Of a DNA stretch of 64,000 nt, positions 55,339 through 64,000 are shown one piece after another (position 1 is the first letter of the stretch; every line of letters starts with the position of its first letter). Origin of the DNA: Fischerella muscicola PCC 7414 (GTDB lineage: Bacteria; Cyanobacteriota; Cyanobacteriia; Cyanobacteriales; Nostocaceae); NCBI RefSeq assembly GCF_000317205.1, contig NZ_AJLK01000087.1:1-64000 (forward strand). Direction: 5' to 3'. The translations under genes were made by a program, and so were the position numbers. The notes beneath the pieces were generated by a model. The model was given only the letters and a program-made list of their open reading frames with translations. It did no database searches and was not told where the DNA came from.

Positions 55339-55396
55339 ATTCAGTTATCAGTTATCAGTTATCAGATTCCATAACTGATTGTTGACTTAATGCCCA

Positions 55397-55957
55397 ATGC
55401 CCAAATCCCCAATGACTAAAACAATCCTTTCTATCGTATTAGGTGTGCTGCTAATAGGCTGTTCAATTCCCACACCAGCAAAATCTTCTACTGATACACC
55501 TAGTTCTCAAATTCAACCAGTAAAAACTGAACAATTATCACTTGATACAAATAAGGGTCAGCAGTTACCTATTTCTGCTCGGGCTGTTGTTCCCAATGGC
55601 ACTATAATCGATCTGGAAGTGGCACAAACTCCAGAACAACAGGCTATGGGGTTAATGTATCGACCTGCTTTAAGCCCAAATCGAGGGATGTTGTTTCAAT
55701 TTCCTAGACCAATGGCAGTCGGCTTTTGGATGAAAAACGTGCCTGTACCTTTAGATATGGTTTTTCTGCGAAAAGGCGTTGTGCAGATGGTCACTACTGC
55801 TCCACCTTGCAAAGCTGACCCCTGTCCTACCTATGGCCCTAAAACCCAAGTCGATCAGGTCATTGAACTGCGTTCTGGACAAGCCGAGGAACTGGGGATA
55901 AAGGAAGGAAGTCGCGTCAAAATTGATTTCTTGCAGACCGGGAATTTGCGTAGATAA
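55397..55957 (+). CDS. DUF192 family lipoprotein
   Basis: This 186-residue protein has a lipoprotein signal (ILSIVLGVLLIGCS), so the mature protein starts with an acylated Cys near residue 22. An internal Met at residue 6 (55412) is a plausible alternative start. The DUF192 domain follows: VAQTPEQQAMGLMYRPALSPNRGMLF, FWMKNVPVPLDMVFL and PPCKADPCPTYGP. Family members are small exported domains of unknown reaction. Its promoter region is an ATCAGTT repeat cluster. Confidence 0.88.
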   Translation: MPKSPMTKTILSIVLGVLLIGCSIPTPAKSSTDTPSSQIQPVKTEQLSLDTNKGQQLPISARAVVPNGTIIDLEVAQTPEQQAMGLMYRPALSPNRGMLFQFPRPMAVGFWMKNVPVPLDMVFLRKGVVQMVTTAPPCKADPCPTYGPKTQVDQVIELRSGQAEELGIKEGSRVKIDFLQTGNLRR

Positions 55958-56463
55958 AAAATTAATCGTGATGTTAAAAACCTTATAAAATAAGACTTGA
56001 AAAATTTTTGATAAAAAAATAGTTAATTACCTGGTAAAAAATTTAATATTGACGTTAAGATTTACTACAGTCTCAAATAGATAGACCCCGACGTCTTCAA
56101 GCTGGGGCCTATGTTTTAGCATTCTGTAACTAAAATCTATCTTTTGGCGTACGTGTAAAGATTCGCCAATAAGGGATTATTTAGCTAAGGAATCCTTCTC
56201 ACTACAGGTGTATTTAGCTAAGCAACTGAGGTAAAAAGGATAAATCCGATTTAGCTAAGTCAGCTACTGGATATTTAAAGGTGAAAGTAGCGCTACAATT
56301 AGTAACTTCAACGGTGCTTTGATTCAAAAACACTATATACACAAACAGTACTTATGCTGTTGATTGTGTAAACTTAGTGATTTACCAAAAACTTTATATA
56401 ACCTACTGAACAGCAGTAGTCTCAGGGGCAAGCATACACAATATGTAAGGGGGTGAACTAAAA
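55958..56463. other. Intergenic region with hairpin and three TTAGCTAA repeats
   Basis: A possible terminator (56082-56111, TAG-CCCC pairing with GGGG-CTA) follows the DUF192 gene. Three copies of ATTTAGCTAAG lie at 56179-56189, 56212-56222 and 56249-56259, each centred on the palindrome TTAGCTAA. A strong ribosome site (AAGGGGGTG) is at 56447-56455 before the DUF2949 gene. No other gene is seen. Confidence 0.6.
56179..56259. promoter_or_regulatory. Three spaced TTAGCTAA palindromes, candidate operators
   Basis: ATTTAGCTAAG occurs three times with start-to-start spacings of 33 and 37 bases, about three to three and a half helical turns. The 8-bp core is a perfect palindrome, as expected for a dimeric regulator site. 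The copies lie 205-285 bases upstream of the DUF2949 gene on the plus strand. The binding protein is unknown. Confidence 0.4.
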
Positions 56464-56658
56464 ATGCTACCATCTAACTACACACAACTAATTCGTTTTT
56501 TACAAGAGGATTTGGCAATTTCTGCTGCCTCTATCAATGTTGCGCTTCGTCACAGTAAGCAAGATCCTGGTCCTTTGCCAATGATTCTTTGGCAGTATGG
56601 GTTGATAACTCTCGAACAGTTGGAACAAATCTACGACTGGCTTGAGACTGCGGCATAG
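56464..56658 (+). CDS. DUF2949 family small protein
   Basis: This 64-residue protein (LIRFLQEDLAISAASINVALRH, then LPMILWQYGLITLEQLEQIYDWLE) matches the DUF2949 family, small soluble proteins restricted to cyanobacteria with no known function. It is preceded by an excellent Shine-Dalgarno and by three palindromic repeats. The shape is helical and compact, without signal or membrane segments. An intrinsic terminator lies about 120 bases downstream. Confidence 0.82.
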   Translation: MLPSNYTQLIRFLQEDLAISAASINVALRHSKQDPGPLPMILWQYGLITLEQLEQIYDWLETAA

Positions 56659-57242
56659 ATTAGGAGTAGCTCATTCAGGAGAATAAAATATGTGGCATGA
56701 AATTTGCCTTTTACGAAGGCTCGCCAAAAGGAAAACTAGCCTGAGTAATTTATACTGTTTCACTTATAACAAGTTACAAGAGCGGGTTGAGAATTCAGCC
56801 CGCTCTTTAAATTACTTAATAATTTTGTTGTGGGTTGGTTGTTGGTTGTTCTTGGTGAAAATCCCCGTGACTGAAAGAATGTACTTATGCAAGGGTAAAA
56901 ACTGTTGAAAAGCTTTGCTCTTTTCACAGAAGAAAATATAAAAATTTTGATACTAATTTGTTTGTAAGATAAAATACCGACCGTCTGATAATTGCTTTGC
57001 TTCAATATATTTACAATTTTATATTTTTTGATTTTAATGTTATCGATCACCGTATTTTTTCGGTTATTCCTTTGTCATAAAGAATGTATTATTAAAATAA
57101 AAATACTTAATATAGTCTTTTTCTTCGTAAAACTGTACAAATATGCATATTTTTGTATTTTTCTATCTATCCTTAATTCAAAGGATCTAGGAACAAAAGT
57201 ACAATTAAAATCCCTATTAATGCCTACGTGTCTTGACGTCTG
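56659..57242. other. AT-rich intergenic region upstream of the large histidine kinase
   Basis: Apart from the terminator hairpin at 56778-56807 and a short GTTGGTTGTTGG repeat near 56830, these 584 bases hold nothing I can assign. The part from 56930 to 57180 is extremely AT-rich and presumably contains the promoter of the histidine kinase gene. Confidence 0.5.
56778..56807 (+). terminator. Intrinsic terminator
   Basis: AAGAGCGGG (56778-56786) pairs with CCCGCTCTT (56799-56807) as a perfect 9-bp stem with a 12-nt loop. It is followed by TAAATTACTTAATAATTTTG. It lies 120 bases after the DUF2949 gene and is the probable end of its transcript. The T-rich tail is modest. Confidence 0.65.
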
Positions 57243-60077
57243 TTGATTCCTGTGTCTTTATCATTAAATCCTTCTTCTTTAGTCCAGCAAATACCAGTTG
57301 GCTTCATGTTACTGGGTGCAAATGCAGAAATTCTCTTTTGCAATGCGCTAGGTTGTAAGTTGCTGCATCGCACAGAACAAGAACTCTTGGGAATAACTGC
57401 CTTTGGTGATCATTGGCAAGTTGTGCAAGCAGGGGAAACAGCATTTACTAATCCAAAACTACTGCTTTCGCAACAAGATAATTTAGTGTTAGGTATTGCT
57501 CATCCCCAAAATGGTAGTTACATTTGGTTGCTGGTAAATACTCAACCTCAAGCTCATACAGAGCAAACAATTTGTACTTTTAGTCTTCTCCCTGAACAAC
57601 AAAGCAGTCAACTGAGTTTACGTCATACTCATACTCGCTTGGAGCAACAAAATCAAGTTTTGTTAGCACTGGCTAAGAGTAAAACTATGGCACAAGGCGA
57701 TTTGAATAATGCTTTAGATGAAATTACAGAAACTGCTGCTAGCACCTTGGGGGTAGAACGTGTTAGCGTCTGGCTGTACAATCGCGATCGCTCCAAAATT
57801 CATTGCCTTAACCTCTACGAACAAACCCCCAACCGTCACAGCAGTGGTGCAGAACTAGCAGCAGTCAACTATCCAGCATACTTTCAAGCCTTACAAACAG
57901 AGCGTACTATTGCCGCAGATGATGCCTATAGCGATCCGCGTACCTATGAATTTGGTACAGCATATCTGCCTGCGATTGGCGTCACATCTATGTTAGATGC
58001 ACCCATTTGGTTAGAAGGGGAGATGATCGGTGTAGTTTGCCATGAGTTTACCGGGGGTGTGCGCCATTGGACTATTGAAGAACAAAATTTTGGGGGTTGT
58101 GTAGCTGATTTAGTCACCTTGGCAATGGAAGCTAGCCAGCGTCAAAAAGCACAGGAGGCGCTACGGCAAAGTGAAGCCAAGTTTCACAAACTCACAACTC
58201 ACATGCCAGGGATGATTTATCAGTTTGTCTTGCATCCTGACGGTGCAGTGAATTTTCCCTACGTCAGTTCCTATTGTTGGGAAATGTTTGAATTAGAGCC
58301 AGAACAGATACAACAAAATGCGGAACTGGTTCTATCACAGATTCATCCTGACGATCGCTACAGTTTAGATGAGTCGATCGCCATCTCAGCCGAAACTTTA
58401 CAACCTTGGGTGTGGGAAGGACGTTTTATTAGTCCTAGTGGTAAGTTGAAGTGGCTTTCTGGCGCTTCTCGTCCAGAGAAACTAGCAAATGGCGACATTC
58501 TCTGGGATGGGTTGTTAATGGACATCACAGAGCGCAAACAGACTGAAGCCGCTTTGGCGAAGCGAGAACGCTATTTAGCAATACTAGTAGAAGTACAACG
58601 ACGATTATTAGCTGATGATACAGACGGGAGTTGTTACACACATATTTTAGAACCATTAGGGCAGGCTTCTGGTGCTAGTCGCGTTTACTTGTTTGAGAAC
58701 TATCGAGATCACTCAGGAGAGTTGTTTGCCTATCAACGTGGCGTGTGGTGTGCTGGCGGTATTCATAATCCAGCCTTACCAAATTTACCCTTGCCAGAGA
58801 TTTTTCCCCATTGGATTGAATTGTTAGCAAGAGGTGATATTGTTGCAGGTCTTGCTAGTGAATTTCCCCAGCCCGAACAAGGTATACTGACTACTCACCA
58901 TATTCTCTCCATTCTAGTTTTGCCCCTAATGGTGAACAGCGAATTTTGGGGTTTCATAGGTTTTGATAATTGTCAAGAAGCACGTCCCTGGGATTCCTTA
59001 GAAGTGGATCTATTGGCAGCAGCAGCAGCAGCAGTTGCTCTCCATCAAGAAAGAGCATTAGCAGAAAAATCGCTGTCTCAGGCTAAGGATGAATTAGAAA
59101 TTCAAGTAGATAAGCGAACAAAGGCTTTAAAAGATGCCAATCAGCAATTATTAGTAGAAATTGCCGAACGTTCTGCTGCTCAACGCGCCCTGCAAGTATC
59201 TTTAGAAAACTTGAAAAAAGCCCAAACCCAACTTGTCCAGAGCGAAAAAATGTCTTCTCTAGGGCAAATGATTGCTGGTATTGCCCATGAAATCAATAAT
59301 CCGATTAGTTTTATTGCTGGCAATTTAGTATATGCCAATCAATACATATCTGAACTCCTGGAGATATTACACTTATATCAAGAATATTCTCCTCAACCAG
59401 GAGCAGAAATTTTCAAGCGATCGCAAGAAATAGATCTAGATTTTTTGGTAAAGGATCTGCCCAAAATTTTAGAGTCCATGCAAGTGGGCGCGAAACGTAT
59501 TAGTGATATAGTGCTTTCTTTAAGAAACTTCTCACGCCTTGATGAAGCCGAGATGAAACGTGTCAATTTGCACGAAGGCATCGACAGCACCCTATTAATA
59601 TTACAACACCGACTTAATTCTAAAAACCGCAATCCTCAAATTCAAATTATTAAAGAGTATGGGAAATTACCAGCTGTTGAATGCTATCCGGGTAAACTAA
59701 ATCAAGTCTTTTTTAATATTTTGAATAATGCAATTGATGCCATAGAAGATAGTAATCGGGAAGAAGGCTGCAAATATCAAATACTAAATACCAAAGACCA
59801 ATTACCTACTATTCGCATTTCCACTGAACTTGTTGCTAATAATGTACGGGTACGAATTGCTGATAATGGGCCTGGGATAAGTGAAAAAGTCAAATCACGA
59901 GTATTTGATCCTTTCTTTACTACAAAACCTGTAGGTAGTGGTTCAGGCTTAGGATTATCTATCAGTTATCAAATTATTGTTGAAAGTCACAAAGGTATTT
60001 TGTCTTGCGCTTCCAAAGAAGGAGAGGGAACAGAATTTTGTATTGAAATTCCGGTTTGGCAGAATGTTAGTTGTTAA
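57243..60077 (+). CDS. Multi-sensor histidine kinase (PAS-GAF-PAS-GAF-HisKA-HATPase)
   Basis: This 944-residue kinase has an N-terminal PAS-like domain (about 10-90), GAF (about 130-300), PAS/PAC (about 305-435), a second GAF (about 450-610), a coiled coil (610-690), HisKA with GIAHEINNP, and HATPase with NNAIDAIED, IADNGPGIS and GSGSGLGLS. There are no membrane spans, so it is a cytoplasmic sensor. The second GAF ends in an AAAAA run encoded by a GCA repeat. The start is TTG with a weak ribosome site, so the exact N-terminus is uncertain. No adjacent response regulator. Confidence 0.85.
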   Translation: MIPVSLSLNPSSLVQQIPVGFMLLGANAEILFCNALGCKLLHRTEQELLGITAFGDHWQVVQAGETAFTNPKLLLSQQDNLVLGIAHPQNGSYIWLLVNTQPQAHTEQTICTFSLLPEQQSSQLSLRHTHTRLEQQNQVLLALAKSKTMAQGDLNNALDEITETAASTLGVERVSVWLYNRDRSKIHCLNLYEQTPNRHSSGAELAAVNYPAYFQALQTERTIAADDAYSDPRTYEFGTAYLPAIGVTSMLDAPIWLEGEMIGVVCHEFTGGVRHWTIEEQNFGGCVADLVTLAMEASQRQKAQEALRQSEAKFHKLTTHMPGMIYQFVLHPDGAVNFPYVSSYCWEMFELEPEQIQQNAELVLSQIHPDDRYSLDESIAISAETLQPWVWEGRFISPSGKLKWLSGASRPEKLANGDILWDGLLMDITERKQTEAALAKRERYLAILVEVQRRLLADDTDGSCYTHILEPLGQASGASRVYLFENYRDHSGELFAYQRGVWCAGGIHNPALPNLPLPEIFPHWIELLARGDIVAGLASEFPQPEQGILTTHHILSILVLPLMVNSEFWGFIGFDNCQEARPWDSLEVDLLAAAAAAVALHQERALAEKSLSQAKDELEIQVDKRTKALKDANQQLLVEIAERSAAQRALQVSLENLKKAQTQLVQSEKMSSLGQMIAGIAHEINNPISFIAGNLVYANQYISELLEILHLYQEYSPQPGAEIFKRSQEIDLDFLVKDLPKILESMQVGAKRISDIVLSLRNFSRLDEAEMKRVNLHEGIDSTLLILQHRLNSKNRNPQIQIIKEYGKLPAVECYPGKLNQVFFNILNNAIDAIEDSNREEGCKYQILNTKDQLPTIRISTELVANNVRVRIADNGPGISEKVKSRVFDPFFTTKPVGSGSGLGLSISYQIIVESHKGILSCASKEGEGTEFCIEIPVWQNVSC

Positions 60078-60243
60078 ATTAGGGAACAGGGAACAGTGAG
60101 CAATAACTGATAATTGTTAAACATCCATGTATTGTTGTAGTACTCAATATTTTGTCTGGAATGTCCGCGCTCAACTGTTATTTAAAATAACGTGTTTCAT
60201 ATTTCAAGAGATATCTTGAAAATTCAGAATAAATTTTTATTAC

Positions 60244-60310
60244 GACCACAGATGAACACAAATGAACACAGATGTAGACGCGCAAGTGGCTTAAGGCAGA
60301 GTACACAGAT
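60244..60310. repeat. ACACAGATGAACAC dispersed repeat at the end of the GrpB remnant
   Basis: Words CACAGATGAACACA, AATGAACACAGATG, TAGACGCGCAAG and GTACACAGATGAA make up this block. It is the same family as at 16921-17035, 18772-18815 and 37741-37770. The block runs straight into the truncated 3' end of the GrpB-like gene, encoding its last few residues. Confidence 0.65.
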
Positions 60311-60551
60311 GAATTTGAACATAGCCCAGCGCTTCTAACACAGGAATAGCCTGTTTGGCATCCTCTAATGAACGCACTCCCACCATAATATCAATCACTG
60401 GTTTGGCTGCAAGTCCTGTTATTGCGGTACTGCCAATATGCTCAATCTCAACAACCAAATCACTGCCTAGTACTTGCCAAATACGTGTCGCTTCTTCCGC
60501 AAACATAATTTGCCATCGCGGATCGTATTCAACAGTCACCACTTCATCCAT
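60291..60551 (-). pseudogene. GrpB family protein, 3'-truncated
   Basis: The frame encodes 86 residues that match only the N-terminal half of GrpB/UPF0157 nucleotidyltransferase-fold proteins (VEYDPRWQIMFAEEA, EHIGSTAITGLAAKPVIDIMVGV, ALGYV). Complete members are about 170-180 residues. After ALGYV the similarity stops and the sequence is IHLCTLP, encoded by a dispersed ACACAGATGAA repeat. The gene was therefore cut by repeat insertion or deletion and is probably non-functional. Confidence 0.75.
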
Positions 60552-60653
60552 CTTTACTTCTCCTTATTATTTCTTCGCGTTCTTCGCGCCTTAGCGGTTA
60601 GTTTCAAATTCCATAGTTTATAATGATGGATTGTGTCGAATTATAGCCATCCC

Positions 60654-60851
60654 ATGCCCAAACTCAAAACTCGTAAAGCAGCGGCAAAACGATTCCGCGC
60701 CACTGGCAGTGGTAAAATCGTACGTCGCAAGGCATTCAAAAACCACCAGCTCGAACACAAAACCTCTAATAAAAAGCGTAAGCTTTCCAAAATGGTTCTT
60801 GTTGACGAGCGCGATGCCGAAAACGTGCGCTTGATGCTCCCCTATTTGTAA
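60654..60851 (+). CDS. rpmI: 50S ribosomal protein L35
   Basis: The ATG at 60654 gives 65 residues ([22 protein letters not shown]), the exact size and start of bacterial L35. The usual basic composition and [10 protein letters not shown]-like [16 protein letters not shown] end are present. A TTG-started extension of seven residues is unlikely. It lies 22 bases upstream of rplT, the normal rpmI-rplT operon for the large ribosomal subunit. infC is not adjacent, as is common in cyanobacteria. Confidence 0.97.
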   Translation: MPKLKTRKAAAKRFRATGSGKIVRRKAFKNHQLEHKTSNKKRKLSKMVLVDERDAENVRLMLPYL

Positions 60852-60873
60852 TTTGTTCAGGAATAATTAAGCT

Positions 60874-61230
60874 ATGACAAGGGTAAAACGCGGTAACGTT
60901 GCTCGTAAACGCCGCAAGAAAATTCTCAAACTCGCCAAAGGTTTTCGTGGTTCTCACTCCACCCTGTTTAGAACCGCTAATCAACAAGTGATGAAGGCGC
61001 TGCGGAGTGCCTATCGCGATCGCAAAAAGCGCAAACGTGATTTCCGTCGCCTCTGGATTACCCGTATCAATGCTGCTGTTCGTCAACATGGCATGAGCTA
61101 CAGCCAGTTTATTGGTAATCTCAAAAAAGCTAACATCCAACTCAATCGCAAAATGTTGGCACAAATGGCTGTCCTCGATCCAACTGGTTTTGCTAAAGTG
61201 GCGGAGTTGGCAAGCCAAGCTAAAAGTTAA
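60874..61230 (+). CDS. rplT: 50S ribosomal protein L20
   Basis: This 118-residue protein ([37 protein letters not shown]) is a complete L20, needed early in 23S rRNA assembly. It follows rpmI by 22 bases. In many bacteria L20 also represses translation of its own operon by binding the leader. I could not see a convincing L20 leader fold here. The gene ends 3 bases before a possible start of the solute-binding protein gene. Confidence 0.98.
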   Translation: MTRVKRGNVARKRRKKILKLAKGFRGSHSTLFRTANQQVMKALRSAYRDRKKRKRDFRRLWITRINAAVRQHGMSYSQFIGNLKKANIQLNRKMLAQMAVLDPTGFAKVAELASQAKS

Positions 61231-61233
61231 ACC

Positions 61234-62112
61234 ATGTGTAGTCCTAGACAAGTAATGATGGGGAGATGGGGTGATAGGGTGATGGGGAGAAAAACCCAGC
61301 ACCAAACACTTAGCTCCTGCAATTACATTTTTAGGACTATCGGTAAAAAAATAATTCTTTTTCTGCTGTTATTTGTGCTTGTAATTACAAGTACACAATC
61401 ATCAGCATCTGCCGCAGAACTGACAAAAATTCAGCGGCGGGGCTATTTAAATATAGCTGTCAAAGATAATTTGCGTCCCTTGGGATTTACAGATACAAAG
61501 GGCAATCTCCAAGGTTTTGAGATTGACTTAGCCCAACAATTAGCAGCAGACTTACTTGGCAAAGAAAACGCCGTCAAACTTCAACCTGTAGCTAATCGTG
61601 ATCGCCTCTCACAAGTATTAGACAACAAAGTTGATCTCACCATAGCTAGGGTAACAGCAACCGAATCACGCGCCCGCTTGGTAAGCCTAAGTATCCCTTA
61701 CTACTTTGATGGCACGAGATTAATTACCAAAAATACCTCTATACAGAAGCTAGGCGACTTAGACAAACAGAAAATAGCCGTTCTCAACAACTCCAGTACC
61801 ATAGCCGACGTTAGGTATTATTTACCACATGGAGATTTGGTAGGAGTTAATTCTTATCAAGAGGGGCGATCGCTTTTAGAAAATAATACAGTAGTAGCCT
61901 TTGCCGCCGATACTAGTGTCCTTAGTGGTTGGGTGCAACAATATCCTCAGTATCGGCTACTGCCAGTAAAGCTATCTACTGAGCCTTTGTCTGTAGTTAT
62001 GCCCAAGGGATTGCAGTATGATGATTTGCGACGTCGGGTAAATGGAGCGATCGCGCGTTATTTGGAAACAGGTTGGCTCCAGCAACGCGCTCAACACTGG
62101 GGTTTACCGTAA
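61234..62112 (+). CDS. Family 3 (amino-acid type) extracellular solute-binding protein
   Basis: The core protein has a signal peptide (IILFLLLFVLVITSTQSSASA), then RRGYLNIAVKDNLRPLGFTD, GFEIDLAQQLAADLLG, LTIARVTATESRA and the bilobal end DDLRRRVNGAIARYLETGWL, typical of SBP_bac_3 proteins for polar amino acids. The first 34-40 residues precede the signal and are partly encoded by a GATGGGGAGATGGGGTGAT repeat, so the true start is probably internal (61282 or later). No permease or ATPase gene is adjacent. Confidence 0.85.
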   Translation: MCSPRQVMMGRWGDRVMGRKTQHQTLSSCNYIFRTIGKKIILFLLLFVLVITSTQSSASAAELTKIQRRGYLNIAVKDNLRPLGFTDTKGNLQGFEIDLAQQLAADLLGKENAVKLQPVANRDRLSQVLDNKVDLTIARVTATESRARLVSLSIPYYFDGTRLITKNTSIQKLGDLDKQKIAVLNNSSTIADVRYYLPHGDLVGVNSYQEGRSLLENNTVVAFAADTSVLSGWVQQYPQYRLLPVKLSTEPLSVVMPKGLQYDDLRRRVNGAIARYLETGWLQQRAQHWGLP

Positions 62113-62351
62113 AATAGTCATTGGTCAATGGTCAATGGTCAATTGTCAATGAGGAACATCCCAAATGTTTGAGTTTTTTTAAACGCAAAGGGTCGCACAG
62201 GTTGACGCAAAGGAACACAGAGTGTTAATCGAGCTACGTCGTTTTGCGTTTAGAAAAATTGGGATGCTTCTGGTCAATGGAAAAAACTATTGACTCTGGA
62301 CGATTGACCTTTGACTCTGGACAATTGACACTTGACTCTGGACAATTAAAA
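62113..62351. repeat. Repeat-rich leader before the TPR gene
   Basis: This stretch contains TCAATGGTCAATGGTCAATTGTCAATG-type 7-mers at 62117-62150, a TTTTTTTAAACGCAAAGGGTCGC dispersed repeat, and three GACTCTGGACAATTGA units at 62291-62347 ending right at the start codon of the TPR gene. It encodes no credible protein of its own. Confidence 0.7.
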
Positions 62352-62876
62352 ATGGATAGCAATTTAGCGGTTATTTATCTCGCAATTTTGGTGGGTATTC
62401 TCTTATTCACCTTTATCAATGTTGTTCCGCAAATTTTCAAGAATCGCAAAATAGAAAGAAACTTTTCTCGCTTGCGAAACAAGCTCTCAAAAGAAAAAGG
62501 AACGACTCAAGAGTATTACGAATTAGCTAGTATCTATTCAGAGAAAAAAGTCTATTCTCAAGCGGTAACTCTGTTTCAAAAAGCTCTCAAAGCCGCAGAA
62601 GAAGAGGGAGAAGAAAACATCGCTGTGATTTACAACGGGTTAGGTTTCGCTTACTTTGCCCAAGAACAGTATGATTTAGCAATTCGCCAATACAAAGAAG
62701 CGCTGAAAACCAAACCAGATTATGTCACAGCATTAAATAATCTTGCTCATGCATACGAGCGCAAAAATTTAAATGCTCAGGCGCTACAAGCTTACGAAGA
62801 AGCACTCAAATACGATCCGAAAAACTCTACTGCTAAACGCCGTGCTGAATCTTTACGGCGTTTGGTAACTGTGTAA
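62352..62876 (+). CDS. ycf37: Ycf37-like TPR membrane protein
   Basis: The ATG at 62352 (MDSNLAVIYLAILVGILLF) gives 174 residues, the usual size of Ycf37. A single N-terminal membrane helix is followed by RLRNKLSKEKGTTQEYYELASIY and three TPRs (YSQAVTLFQKALKAAEEEGEE, YNGLGFAYFAQEQYDLAIRQ, TALNNLAHAYERK). Ycf37 assists photosystem I assembly or stability at the thylakoid. A 36-residue upstream extension is encoded by GACTCTGGAC repeats and rejected. The name rests on layout and motif memory, so a generic TPR protein remains possible. Confidence 0.8.
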   Translation: MDSNLAVIYLAILVGILLFTFINVVPQIFKNRKIERNFSRLRNKLSKEKGTTQEYYELASIYSEKKVYSQAVTLFQKALKAAEEEGEENIAVIYNGLGFAYFAQEQYDLAIRQYKEALKTKPDYVTALNNLAHAYERKNLNAQALQAYEEALKYDPKNSTAKRRAESLRRLVTV

Positions 62877-63419
62877 TTTTTGTTCGTGGGTTGGTTATTG
62901 GTGATAGTTGTTACCATGCTAAGCGCGGAAATATTTTAGGGAGGCTCTATCTCAAAGAAAATTGAGGAGGTAGAGCCTCTTATGTTATTCGTTCTCCGAT
63001 TTCGGTGATCTCAAGTTCGGCTAATCACTTATGATTCAAATCTCTCCCTTGTCCGGTGCGTCTATCAATAAAAATTACGCCGATTTACCCAACAAATAAA
63101 CAATATAACACTATGGTCAAAACTTGCCGCGATCGCCAGCAACTCGCCGTCATCACCTTGCAAGTTCCCAAATGCTAAGGAATTTACCAAAACGTTAATT
63201 TTTATTGAACTTTAGCAACACAAATGTTGTTTTAATTGAGTCCCCAATCCTTGTTAGTAGCGACATTTCAGACATTTAGTAGGGGATGTAAACTTACAAG
63301 AAGCCAACTACTGCCAGGCTAGAACATTTGAGAGAATCAAAAACGATTTAATAATTAAACGCTAAAAGTCCACCTCTTATTCAGGCACACTTGGTTTAAT
63401 TTCAAGGGAGAACACTATC
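62877..63419. other. Intergenic region upstream of chlB
   Basis: It contains the terminator hairpin at 62941-62979 and about 430 bases of leader before chlB. Only a 21-residue frame near 63113 is seen, which I do not believe. The chlB ribosome site AAGGGAG is at 63404-63410. Confidence 0.5.
62941..62979 (+). terminator. Hairpin terminator after the TPR gene
   Basis: GAGGCTCTA (62941-62949) pairs with TAGAGCCTC (62971-62979), with a partial inner CTCA/TGAG continuation. TTATGTTATTCG follows. It lies 64 bases after the stop of the Ycf37-like gene and probably terminates it before the chlB promoter. Confidence 0.6.
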
Positions 63420-64000
63420 ATGAAATTGGCTTACTGGATGTATGCAGGCCCTGCCCATATTGGCACTCTGCGGATCGCCAGTTCTTTCAAAAATGTTCAT
63501 GCCATTATGCACGCACCTCTGGGCGATGACTACTTTAATGTCATGCGCTCGATGCTGGAACGAGAGCGGGACTTCACCCCAGTAACTGCCAGTGTTGTTG
63601 ACCGCAACGTTTTAGCACGTGGCTCTCAAGAAAAGGTGGTAAACAATATTACCCGTAAAGACGCCGAAGAACATCCAGACTTGATCGTTCTTACTCCCAC
63701 CTGTACTTCCAGTATTCTGCAAGAAGACTTGCAAAACTTTGTGGAACGGGCGCAGTTGGAAGCCAAAGGTGATGTGATGCTGGCGGATGTGAACCACTAT
63801 CGCGTCAATGAGTTGCAAGCAGCCGATCGTACTCTCCATCAAATTGTCCAGTTCTACATCGAAAAAGCTCGTAAAAAAGGCGAACTTCCAGAAGGCAAAA
63901 CCGCCAAACCCTCTGTCAACATCATCGGTATTTCGACTCTCGGCTTCCACAACCAACACGACTGCACCGAGTTGAAACGGTTGATGGCAGATTTGGGAAT
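63420..64000 (+). CDS. chlB: Light-independent protochlorophyllide reductase subunit B (partial, runs off window)
   Basis: The frame starts [20 protein letters not shown] after a Shine-Dalgarno AAGGGAG and continues open to the window end (193 residues; complete ChlB is about 508). [13 protein letters not shown] carries the Cys that ligates the [4Fe-4S] NB cluster and [16 protein letters not shown] is a family signature. ChlB with ChlN forms the nitrogenase-like catalytic component that reduces protochlorophyllide in the dark. The 3' part lies beyond this window. Confidence 0.97.
   Translation, partial: MKLAYWMYAGPAHIGTLRIASSFKNVHAIMHAPLGDDYFNVMRSMLERERDFTPVTASVVDRNVLARGSQEKVVNNITRKDAEEHPDLIVLTPTCTSSILQEDLQNFVERAQLEAKGDVMLADVNHYRVNELQAADRTLHQIVQFYIEKARKKGELPEGKTAKPSVNIIGISTLGFHNQHDCTELKRLMADLG

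Noticed and set aside
56690-56908. 72-residue frame downstream of the DUF2949 gene
   Set aside because: It reads through an intrinsic terminator hairpin and a GTTGGTTGTTGG repeat, so it is unlikely to be a gene.
63113-63178. 21-residue frame upstream of chlB (MVKTCRDRQQLAVITL...)
   Set aside because: No ribosome site and no similarity I recognise; likely chance.

Overview
The window comes from a filamentous, heterocyst-forming cyanobacterium (Nostocales: Nostoc/Anabaena/Calothrix/Tolypothrix type). The evidence is petM, chlB, a ycf39-type gene, an nblR-type regulator and a ycf37-like TPR gene, frequent HIP1 octamers (GCGATCGC), heptanucleotide tandem repeats, and above all a hepC-hepA gene pair. 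It is chromosomal. I see no tRNA or rRNA gene, no CRISPR array, no complete insertion sequence and no prophage.

1-24 kb, all on the minus strand, is a polysaccharide island. In transcription order it holds a sugar-nucleotide module (glucose-1-phosphate cytidylyltransferase rfbF, an LhgO-type FAD oxidoreductase, an SDR epimerase, a frameshifted GT2 gene, an RmlC-like epimerase, a SAF-domain NAD oxidoreductase). After a 1.1 kb gap come a GT4 glycosyltransferase and a Wzc-like co-polymerase/BY-kinase. After a 1.05 kb gap come hepC (initiating sugar transferase), hepA (ABC exporter), a methyltransferase and seven more glycosyltransferases. Gene content and order match what I know of the heterocyst envelope polysaccharide (HEP) island of Anabaena PCC 7120, so the likely product is the oxygen-barrier glycan of heterocysts.

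24.4-28.3 kb (minus) is a vWA / PP2C phosphatase / Ser-Thr kinase-TPR set of the TerY-P triad type, directly upstream of the island. 28.8-31.1 kb holds a PatA-like (PATAN-REC) regulator and a DUF4142 protein.

31.4-51.6 kb is mixed housekeeping and accessory sequence: pheT, a YciI protein, a glycine-zipper protein, DUF1838, an orphan DNA adenine methylase, a 5'-truncated phosphoribosylanthranilate isomerase-like gene, an AbrB-family membrane protein, a PEP-mutase/isocitrate-lyase family enzyme, a histidine kinase, murE, a glutaredoxin-like protein, a Tat-exported beta-carbonic anhydrase, a CAP protein, an RNase D-like exonuclease, a rhodanese-like protein, a TAXI-type binding protein fused to coiled coils, and pdxA. 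Between the AbrB gene and the PEP-mutase gene is an ORF-less, highly structured element of about 0.5 kb (39.07-39.58 kb). It is the most interesting unexplained sequence here and may be an ORF-less IscB omega-RNA/HEARO or an IS200/IS605-type derivative.

52-64 kb is rich in photosynthesis and translation genes: petM, ycf39-like, nadK, nblR-like, DUF192, DUF2949, a large GAF/PAS histidine kinase, a GrpB remnant, rpmI-rplT, a family-3 solute-binding protein, a ycf37-like TPR protein, and the 5' part of chlB, which runs off the window. Short tandem repeats and dispersed repeats fill many intergenic spaces and appear to have extended or cut several genes.
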